DNA of 64,000 nt from Lepeophtheirus salmonis. Taxonomy: Eukaryota; Arthropoda; Copepoda; Siphonostomatoida; Caligidae. Positions within the stretch are counted from its first letter, which is position 1. Each line of letters starts with the position of its first letter. Below are positions 55,610 through 64,000 of the stretch, piece after piece. The translations under genes were made by a program, and so were the position numbers. The stretch lies in contig NC_052141.2 in NCBI RefSeq assembly GCF_016086655.4, positions 8,990,001 through 9,054,000 of the forward strand, given 5' to 3'. The notes below the pieces were generated by a model. That model saw only the letters and a program-made list of their open reading frames with translations, made no database searches and was not told where the DNA came from.

Positions 55610-56225
55610 TGCTCTCCATAGAAATATTCTTCGAATTGCTATGGTTACTACGTTCATTTGCGATTTCTTTTATTGTCAAATACTGATATTCTATAGTTCA
55701 CTGATAATTGCATTCTCAATTACCCATTTTAGATTGTGTAAATGAGCCTTAAGGAGAGTCTTAACTTGGTTACTCATTCAGATGGGAATAACAGGGTGTG
55801 GAATTAGTAATGTATTTATGTATTGAATTGTGTTTCCAGGAATGATAAAAGACTAATAAAAGATTTGACTTAGAATCACCCGACATTCTTTGAATCCTAT
55901 CTTATAACAACTAGTTCTTGAGTACTCTTGACTAATAATGATTACATTCTCTATACTACCTATTAACACACACAGAATGAAATCTATGTACCTAAATACC
56001 TATTATTTATGCACTCATTGCGTCAGAGTGTCTTACAATAGATATCTCATCCTTAAATTTTATTGTGAGTCATTTGAATAAGTCATTTCTATTGGGGATG
56101 GGATTCAGTCTATTAATTCTATAACGGTCTACGTCTATTGTTCTGGGTGTCCTTATTTAGGTCCATGGTCCAGTCCCACTTGCCAGTCCTAAAATGAAGT
56201 AAAATCCAACAATTGATTCAAGAAT
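55610..56225. other. AT-rich stretch, nothing recognised
   Basis: No gene or element end supported. GTCCTTATTTAGGTCCATGG at ~56150 hints at the TAGTGTTGTG MITE interior. Confidence 0.35.
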
Positions 56226-56229
56226 CGAT

Positions 56230-56420
56230 TCAATAATATACTAAAGAACCTCTTCTTTTTTCATGAGGACGCTCCCATATAACTACTCGAAACTATACTA
56301 GTTATATCAATTCATATGTTTTCAGTTCTCAAGAAAAAAAATAATAATAATAACGCGTTTGAAATAAAAAATTAAAATGTTGGGATGACTAATGAGTACT
56401 TTAGTCTTTGGAGTGCTCAT
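56230..56420 (-). repeat. Family S fragment, reverse
   Basis: TTTTTTCATGAGGACGCTCC, TTATATCAATTCATATGTTT and TTCTCAAGAA match 36350-36530; ATGACTAATGAGTACTTTAG also recurs. Confidence 0.55.
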
Positions 56421-56634
56421 TAACATCAACAAACACAATTAATTTTAACATACGAGTGTTTATATTTTATTCGAAAATACAATGAAAATGCGCATGAATT
56501 TGAATTATAATAGTGACCAATAACAAAAAGACACAGAAACAGTCCTAAATATTCAATGCTAACTGCACAAGCCTGCAATATTTCACTAATACGTCTACAT
56601 TATTATCTATTATATCAATATATATATATTATAT

Positions 56635-56760
56635 AAATCAAGGATCACTATATACAGTACACCCTGGATATACGCTCGATGCTACATGCAAAAGACCTGC
56701 CTTATACCATTAATACGACTATGTTGTTATTTCTTAGATCAAAATAGGTTCAGATAGAAC
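56635..56760. repeat. CAGGGTGCACTA dispersed repeat, copy
   Basis: GATCACTATATACAGTACAC, CCTGGATATACGCTCGATGC and ATTTCTTAGATCAAAATAGG match the copy at 47530. Confidence 0.62.
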
Positions 56761-57310
56761 ATTTTGCTTTATTAATATAATAGATTTACCCCAATTTTGA
56801 TAATGGAGGAGGAGTATAGCTTTTATACTGATCTCTGTCAGCAAATATGTCATTTATCAAAATTGCCAACATATATCTATATTTTTTTTTATTTAGACAG
56901 ACGAAGGTTTAGATAATTTTCACAACTCTGCTGATACGTTAGTCAAAACTCCGTGAATAATACTAAAAAAATGATAAATTAACCAAAATAAATCAATAGA
57001 TCAAGTAAAGATAGTAATTAATAATTAATTATCCATAATTTATTTCTATTACTCTATATCTATTTAATTTCACGAAATATATACAAATTTATTCGAAAAA
57101 ATAATTATAATCTCCTATTGTAATTTATTATTATTCAAAAGCATGACTCTTCAAAAAAATATCCAATCTTAATGTCTCGTAGCAAATCCATAGTGCCCAT
57201 GTTGCGTGTATTATAAATAGACTGAATTGCATACCTATCACGTGAGTTTTGCAAATCTATTTTTGTATGAGGCTTAACCCCCCCCCATACCCCCCTGAGG
57301 TCTAAATATA
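56760..57310. other. AT-rich stretch with a C-run
   Basis: GGCTTAACCCCCCCCCATAC at ~57270. No gene supported. Confidence 0.35.
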
Positions 57311-57312
57311 CT

Positions 57313-57497
57313 TAGTGCTGTGTTGGTTCTTCTATAGGACACTAGACTGTGATTGAGTCCTGCATATCAGTACCAAATACTTATTAAGTTCAGTCCTGGA
57401 TCTGGGTGACGTTAATCAACTTAAGATATATTTAGGACCCATACGATTGGTCCTATAACTTGATTGGACCGAATAAATATAGACCAACACAACACTA
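57313..57497. mobile_element. hAT-like MITE, TAGTGCTGTG ends
   Basis: TAGTGCTGTGTTGGTTC at left, GACCAACACAACACTA at right; internal TTAGGACCCATACGATTGG and CCTGGATCTGGGTG blocks. ~185 bp. Same family as 5201 and 32625. Confidence 0.68.
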
Positions 57498-57514
57498 ATT
57501 ATGACAGACAATGA

Positions 57515-58480
57515 TGGTTCGTGTTAGTTTTTGGTCTGAAAATCTTAGACCAGTCTTAGACCATGATTATTTTTAGTGGATGGAACTAATTCGGTTCTTT
57601 TAAGATGATCGGTCTGGACCGGTCTGAAATAAAAATTCTGAATGAATCGATCTTATTTAAAATTCGGATGAACCGATTCTATAAATGAATTGTTGATGAT
57701 ATCGATAAACAATTAGGTCATTAATCATGTTTCTACAGCTCATAAATCAGGAGTGAGGAGAAAATCGGTTAATAAATTCAGACCGAAAAAAATGGGTTCA
57801 CGATTTGGAAACGATTAAATTTCGATCTGGATCTGAGATCGCAGTCTGGAACGAAATATCATTCCAAGTATGTCTAGGAAAGTCTCACAAACTAAAAAAG
57901 AAGTTATGTCTAGGGCTTATTCTATAAAAAAAATTGTGCAGAACGTCAGTTGTATTTCAAAATTGTGCACATTGACCTACAATGATGTCATGGGAAGATA
58001 AATGACTAGCATACATCTTATTTATATTACAAGTGTGGAGAAAATCATCAATCCATAGATTGATACCCAAAAAAATCGATCCACAATTTGAAAAAAAAAA
58101 AAAAAAAAAAAAATCCGTCTAAGGTTTACACATGGTTACCTTTATTATATCACACAACCTTTCATCATAAAAGAAAGAGGGGGAAAAGCCTGAAATCAGG
58201 TTGTAGTTATCAAATTCTTCCTAACTATGGAATTTTTATTCACAGATTTTCAAAGAACTAATTCGTATTCAACCAATCAACGTTTAAAATACTAATTAGG
58301 AGCAAAAAAGCATAATCATCGAGAGCTGACAACGAAATACACCCTGTTTTTGTGTTAGTGAGGTTACGTCACGTCTGAGATTGCGGTGTAGACTGAAATA
58401 TCGGTACAAATCCATTTAGAAAAATCTTTTTAGACGAACAGAAAATTTTTCCGTCTCGAACCAAATCTCAACACTAATAA
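57515..58480. repeat. Family G element(s) with an internal reversed family R unit
   Basis: Family G blocks: TTGGTCTGAAAATCTTAGAC, GGTCTGGACCGGTCTGAAAT, TTCGATCTGGATCTGAGATC, and a right end CGAACCAAATCTCAACACTA (to ~58477). At ~58125-58375 a reversed family R unit is inserted (ACACAACCTTTCATCATAAA, AACCAATCAACGTTTAAAAT). A ~23-base A-run lies at 58089-58112. Confidence 0.62.
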
Positions 58481-58854
58481 TTATTTGTAAGTTTTAATTA
58501 AAGAACTATTCTTGTTATTTGAATGGGGAAAAAAACACTCCGCATTCCGATTCGTCTATTATGAGGACGATAATGATGAGTTTGTTGGAATGCAATGATG
58601 AAGGGGTTTTTGATGATGCATGTCTCAAAAAATATCAATGAACAATAAATGTAGTTTACATAAAGAATTGGGCCTTTATCATTATTCGACATTTTGTTAC
58701 GCTACAATGAAAAGTTGAGTTGTTCAATTTGACGAAAATTGAAAATGAATTTTATGTAGAGTAGATGTATTCTAGATAGATATGATCAAAACCATCTATT
58801 CTGGTTACTCAAAGTCTCAAGAAAAATTATAAAACTTATAGTAGCTACTCATAG

Positions 58855-59440
58855 AAATCATAGATCAGTCTGAAATTGTTATAACTTTAATTGGACCAAA
58901 CTAATTCAGTTCCTTAAAAAGAGTTTGTTCTGCACCATTCACAAAGAGATAAATGATCATTAGTTCTACATTGGTCCATAAAAAGAATAGGGTATGAATA
59001 AACTAAAGAAATATATATCAGTGTTACCCACAAGGTAGTTCGACTTTCTGTAGCCTGGGCTAATATAAGTATTGAAGGCGATGGCGTCTCTATTATAATT
59101 CAGAGAGGTGTACTATTTTGTCACAAGACGGCGCCACTCTATGTCGCTTTATTTACAAACTCATATATAAACTATAAATATAATTTAAAATTCGATTCAA
59201 TGACGTCATGGGAAATGAAAGTGTTTCATATGGCTACAAATCATACAAAAGGGGTATGGAGAAAATTGGTTAATAGAGGGAGACCGAAAAACATCCGCCT
59301 TGTCCCGAAATATTTGTCCAAATCGGACATGAAAAATATATTACTTAAGACCCAAACAAAAAAACAAATCGGTATCGACCCGAGGAAGTTTCTTTTATTT
59401 CTTCAAGCCTTCAATTAAGATAATTACTATGAGTGAGGAT
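58855..59440. repeat. Family G copy with an embedded shared block
   Basis: ATAGATCAGTCTGAAATTGT, ACCAAACTAATTCAGTTCCT and AAATATTTGTCCAAATCGGA are family G blocks. About 58985-59165 carries the GGCGCCACTC repeat also seen at 31140. The 72-codon plus-strand frame at 59200 is part of the repeat. Confidence 0.58.
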
Positions 59441-59639
59441 CCACTAGTCAATGAGTACTTTATAAATGGACTCATGATCCCGGATCAGGGACTTCTTTGT
59501 CCTTATAAGAAGTATTCCTTCTTTATTTCCTTACTATGTTTCCTTTTTCTTAATTTACAGATCCTTAACATAACTGAGCTGATACAACTTTAAATATTAA
59601 TGTTAAACCTGAAAACTATAATATAGAATATAAAAAGGC

Positions 59640-59805
59640 GGCAAATTACACTTATTACTACTTAACAAATCCTTTGTGTTACACTTAGTCATTTATGAGC
59701 TCACAGACTCTTGGAACACCTCTATACTTGGGGTTTCTCTCCTCAAGAACGAAAAAATAATGATAACAGCTATAGAAAAAAAATTTTTTTTTAATTTGAA
59801 AGAAT

Positions 59806-59847
<42 letters not shown>

Positions 59848-60420
59848 CCAACAAATGCTTAGAACTTATAACTTCCCACCAACAAATTCTTCTCCGAGTA
59901 CAACCAGGACTTACTGAGAAAAGACCTCATTTTACTATTTGTCTTTCGTTGAAACACGTACATGTTATGACTTTATACTTAGATGTTCTGTCTTCAAGTA
60001 TTAAAGAATAATGAATGCAGCTTTGGAAAATAAAAAGTCCTGTTCAAATTTCCAACTTGAAAAAGTAACTTCCACTTTCTATGACATGTTTTATACTTTC
60101 ATCTTTAAATACTTCCGTTTTCGATACTCAAGTCGGCTCAGAGTCCGACAAAGAGTTAAAACTACTTCCTTCTAATTCCTGAGCAAACACACTCGTATTT
60201 ACACTTGATACTTCTCTCCTCAATGCATAAAATTACCCGCTCAAAATGCTTAGGATTTACAACACTACCCATAACTCATGCTTAGTGCTACTTTCCGTTT
60301 TTCATGAGACTTATATTTTATATTTAAATGTTCTCTCCTCAAGAATAGAAATATAACGAAAACAGCTTTAGAAGCTGTTATCTACAACAACTTTTTTCAA
60401 CTACAAAAAGTAACATGCTC
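59640..60420. repeat. Decayed tandem of CTCTCCTCAAGAA blocks
   Basis: TTTCTCTCCTCAAGAACGAA (~59737), TTCTCTCCTCAATGCATAAA (~60211) and GTTCTCTCCTCAAGAATAGA (~60330) with accompanying TATACTTAGATGTTCTG and TTTCATGAGACTTATATTT blocks resemble the reversed 5' part of family S. A poly-A run of about 30 lies at 59809-59841. Confidence 0.5.
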
Positions 60421-60879
60421 CTCTACGCTCATATTTTTTAACAATTCTACTCTTATAAAAGCCCAGAGGAAATAGATCAACAACTGACAAAAAATACGTT
60501 GTAGTTCTTGATAACACTGTCTCATTTCCAAATATAAAGATAATATTAATGATAAAACAATTTTATCATGCAACTTCCATTTTATAAATAGAGATATGAA
60601 TACGTTAAGCATTTTTTTTTGCGTGTGTTCAGTGTGTGATGTAATGTTTGTTGAAAGTGTCCTTAATGCATAGAATCCATTCCCTATTTTGTATTGTGAA
60701 AACTGAAAAGCCTCTTATTTATGGATTATATTTTTTCCTTATCACGGTTCTTTTTGAATTATTGATAGAATGAATTCTTTTTAAAAAATCCTTGACTAAG
60801 TATATAATAGAGTTTTGCTGTGGTACTCAGTCCGAAACAAGGACCAACAAAACACTATGTGCAACTCATAAATAAAGAT

Positions 60880-61740
60880 ATAGGAGTGGATCCATAGATT
60901 GAGACCGAAAAAATTGGTGGATATATTGAGACGAAAAAAAATCTGTCGACAATTTAAAAACGATGAAATTTCGGTCTACGGTTTGACATCGCATTATGGA
61001 GTATTTGTTCAAATCTGTCTACAAAAAATCAATTAAGACTAAACCAAAAATGGGCCTATATCGGGCATAGCTACTACACATTTGGATGTTATGCAACAGA
61101 TAAAAAAACTTTTTAGTATGTAATAGGGATTAATTTGTTAAAAAATTTATATTACAACTAATGATCTAAGGGATAGGAAAAAAAGACGGCATTTTAGGTT
61201 TGGATCGGTCTCATTAAATTTTTTGCCTAGACTTATTCCATAGAGGAATTGTTCATGATGTCATATATCCTACAAAATGGTGAATATAGACCTACAAAAA
61301 CGTCATATAAAGTTAAATGACGTATAAAACATAATTTCAGAATAAAGGAGAAAATCCTTGGTTCATGGATGAATACCAAATAAATCACTTTATATCACGA
61401 GGTTACCTTGCTAGCACAATAAAATAGAGTATATTTTGTTGTCAACTGTCGATGGTTCTGCTAATTTTCTATTAATTTGTTTTCTGAACGTTGATTGGTT
61501 TAATTAGAATAAGCTCCTTTTAAGCTGTGATTGAAATTCGGGAATAATTACGTAACATCTACCAATTTATTTTAGGCATATATTCTGTTTGTTTTGTGTT
61601 GTGCATGATACAATAAAAATGATGTCGTCACATATTGAGACTCTAAAAATAGATTCAATTTGAAAACTATTTATTTCGATATATGGTCTGAGATAGCGGT
61701 CTGGGTCAAAATATTGGTGCAAATCTATCTATAGGGTATT
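60880..61740. repeat. Family G fragments with a forward family R unit
   Basis: Family G blocks at 60895-61080 (GAAATTTCGGTCTACGGTTT, ATTTGTTCAAATCTGTC) and 61190-61390; a family R unit at ~61395-61640 (CACGAGGTTACCTTGCTAGC, CAACTGTCGATGGTTCTGC, CTGAACGTTGATTGGTTTA). The G copy resumes at 61650 (ATGGTCTGAGATAGCGGTCT). Confidence 0.6.
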
Positions 61741-61744
61741 GTAG

Positions 61745-62024
61745 TACAATTGGAACAAACTTTGATCTTATCCAGATCCTGTATGAGTGAAAAACGGTCC
61801 TATTTCTTCCTGTTCATACAATTTCCGTTTCTTTTCTTTTTGAGTCAGTTGTCGAGATGGAGTACTTTAATAGAAACACAATCACCGAATTATTCCTTTG
61901 GCATCAAAAAACAATCGCCAAACTCATCGGCTATCCCGGAAACACAGTCTGGAGGGGCGTTAAGAAGCTGGAGACAATACATTTGCTTAGGGTCTGGATG
62001 AGGTCAAAGTTTGTTCCAATTGTA
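61745..62024. mobile_element. 280-bp Tc1-derived MITE with ~34-bp inverted ends
   Basis: TACAATTGGAACAAACTTTG at 61745 pairs with the reverse complement of CAAAGTTTGTTCCAATTGTA at 62005-62024; the pairing continues to 61778/61991 with few mismatches. Both ends start at TA. Inside, a plus-strand frame reads TITELFLWHQKTIAKLIGYP, then GNTVWRGVKKLE, the helix-turn-helix N-terminus of a Tc1-like transposase. This shows a deletion derivative that kept its ends and a scrap of the DNA-binding domain. A solo copy of the end lies at 13071. Confidence 0.85.
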
Positions 62025-62029
62025 GAGGA

Positions 62030-62575
62030 CTGTTCTACGTAAGTTTGACTTAGCAAAGTTTAGATGCAGTTCATATTCGCCGGCTTTAAAAATGTCTATA
62101 TATTCGGTTCGATCTTAACTGTTGTATCTCGATCATATTAATTATGTAGCTAGGGGAAGAAGAAAAAAATAACATATCAAAATGATTGTCTTTTCGTTAA
62201 TCAACCATTGATTAGTGTATTTAATAGTCTTTGATTTTTAATTGTAATATACATTCAGTCGATCCATCATTTTTTGGGATTTCAAAATGACAAAATGGAA
62301 GAGTTACTTAAAATACCACGTGATGTTGATATAAAATTACAAACACAACAAATATTATAGCTTTATAAATGTACAAAGTTCATATGAGTTGACCAACTTG
62401 AATTTCTCAACAGAAATAAATGATGTTCTCCTCAATCTGTTGTGTGATTGAAGCTTGGGCTGCTCCAGATAGTATGGGAGCTCATTTACTATTTCTTCTT
62501 CATTATTAATTAATTAATCGTTATTTTCTTTTTTTCTTTTTCCACCAGCTACTTAATTAATTTGTTCGAAATACA
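62030..62575. other. AT-rich stretch, nothing recognised
   Basis: No gene or element end supported. Confidence 0.35.
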
Positions 62576-62579
62576 ACAG

Positions 62580-62735
62580 TAGAGTTCGAACCGATAATAT
62601 AACATAAAAGAGCGGTTAATAAGTCAATCAGAAAATTACCGGTTATGGTAGAGCACTACCTTGTAGAAATAGTCACTTAAAACCAAACTGAAAAAAGAAA
62701 TATTGCTTTCGGACCGAGTATCAACACTAGTAGGT
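62580..62735. repeat. Family G end
   Basis: CTTTCGGACCGAGTATCAAC then ACTAG (to ~62733) is the reverse of CTAGTGTTGAGACTTGG at 13005; preceding TTAAAACCAAACTG matches the reverse of CGGTCTTAAGTAAC at 13036. Confidence 0.65.
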
Positions 62736-64000
62736 TTATAATAATAGACTTTGTCAATTTGTACTACCACTAATTTGCCTGTTTGCCAACTGATTAGAGA
62801 TATTCAACAACAAAGTACATTACAGATGGGTAATTCCATGAAAATAATTTATCGAGGTGCATAAATTAGTTAATTTTATTCTTTACTTTTTCCTGTTTGT
62901 TTTATAATTACATGTCTTTTTTTTGATCAATTAATTATCTACCTGTTTACAATGTTTCCGTAATTTCTTGGTGTTTTACGCCCACGGATTTTTTTGAAGG
63001 GAAATAAAAATCTTGCATTTTACTAACTATTTGATAAAATAAGTTTCATTTAATTTTGTATCATTAATTACATTAAATGTTGAATACAAGGGGATTATAT
63101 TACACACTGATATAAAGGACTTTTTAGAAATAAATTAAAATATTAATTTAAATAAAACGTCATTAATAGAGTTATAGATAGATGTAAGTCCTATTTAGAA
63201 TCAGACTAGAATTGAGGATCGATATTGGAGTAATTCCTCCATATATCATTGCTAGATTCGGCGAGGAGGTTTTTGTTTATTTATTTTATCCCATAGCTGC
63301 TCGCAGCTAATTCAATGAAACGACAGCTGTGCTGCTCTCGTCTCAAACATTCTTCAAATTGTCAGGGTGTCCATCTAAATTTTAGGGCTTTTTTAACATA
63401 CTGACAAATCATATCATTTCTATATAGTCATGGTCATGACAAGTTGAATAATGTTTTGTAGGAAAACAGCTGAGCTGTCATGACGCTTATAATAGATCAG
63501 CTGCAAGCAGCTGTGGGAGTAAGGAAATAACAGAAATCTCACTCCTTACTTAACATATAGGCTTAAATTACTCTGACGTTGATCCTCACTTCTAATCCGA
63601 TCTCAACAAAGACTTACCCTATTAATTCTCCAACAGCTCCTTAACGTTAATATACATGTTTCCTGAGAACACTCACTAATTATTACTTTATACCTGGAAG
63701 TTACCCTCTCAAGAATGAAATAGTAATATAAAATTTAAAAAAACCTGTTCAGCCTCTTTCATTTTCTAGGACATATTTTATACAATTCTGATAATAAGTG
63801 TAAGTTCCTGTTGAAATCGGAGTAGAATCAAGGATCCACATCGGAGTATTATGTTTATTTCCATCTTTTCATGGCTGCACGCAGCTAATTTCATGAAACC
63901 TCATGACAGCTGTCCATCTCTCCTCTAAAATATTTTTTTAATTGACTAAGTGACTGCGTTATTTTTGGGCCTTTTTTTTAACATACTGGAATGTCATATT
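62660..64000 (-). repeat. Right arm of the ~1.3-kb inverted repeat (partner 11770-13068)
   Basis: Mirrors the left arm: CTAGTAGGTTTATAATAATA at 62731 pairs with TATTATTATAAACCTACTAG at about 12987-13006; ACAAGGGGATTATATTACAC (63087), CAGCTGCAAGCAGCTGTGGG (63499) and CATTTTCTAGGACATATTTT (63760) all have partners in the left arm in reversed order. It contains family S copies at ~63150-63400 (+), 63420-63700 (-) and 63785-64000 (+), the reverse pattern of the left arm. The arm reaches the window edge, so its full length is unknown. Confidence 0.88.

Noticed and set aside
59676..60011. 111-codon frame, the second longest plus-strand frame
   Set aside because: It crosses a ~30-base A-run coding for poly-Lys and runs through repeated CTCTCCTCAAGAA blocks; no domain is visible.

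Overview
The window looks like repeat-rich intergenic DNA from an arthropod nuclear genome. It is strongly AT-rich, has long poly-A runs, no operon-like gene packing and no bacterial signals. Most recognisable protein homology belongs to decayed Tc1/mariner (IS630 superfamily) transposases. The style of these elements and of the short A/T-rich repeats resembles caligid copepods (sea lice), but that is an inference from general knowledge and was not checked. I see no intact transposase, no rRNA or tRNA gene and no CRISPR array. Most open frames over 60 codons are random in AT-rich DNA, lie inside repeats, or are antisense to transposase remnants.

Layout. 0-6.5 kb: dispersed repeats, including a short hAT-like element at 5.2 kb and a tandem pair of ~420-bp family L units. 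7.4-8.6 kb: a Tc1-like element with exact 20-bp inverted ends and a broken transposase. 9.2-11.4 kb: two copies of the GGGGCG-ended family around a deleted transposase. 11.8-13.1 kb: one arm of a large inverted repeat whose partner is at 62.7-64 kb. 13.6-15.9 kb: three family S repeats and a mariner-like remnant. 17.5-18.1 kb: a Mutator-like element with ~165-bp inverted ends and a 10-bp target duplication. 18.7-19.6 kb: the RNase H end of a LINE inserted in a family L repeat. 20.4-23.8 kb: mariner pieces and one transposon nested in another. 24.3-25.3 kb: a Helitron-like element. 28.4-31.7 kb: a family R array broken by three insertions. 32.3-33.0 kb: the best candidate for host coding DNA, two in-phase exons of a membrane protein. 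33.2-34.7 kb: an inverted-end MITE and a CTCGAGTC-rich satellite. 35.3-42.9 kb: a transposase remnant, GGGGCG-ended copies and a diverged ~420-bp tandem array split by a transposon. 43-64 kb: family L, R, G and S repeats, four further transposase remnants and the second arm of the large inverted repeat.

Nothing here works as a pathway. The main biology is transposon decay, nesting and spread of non-autonomous elements. The strongest observations are the GGGGCG-ended family (11 copies, AT-rich ~45-bp internal motif), the Mutator-like element, a nested junction shared by two loci, the ~1.3-kb inverted arms ~50 kb apart, and the two-exon gene fragment. Family letters (G, L, R, S) are labels I assign here.
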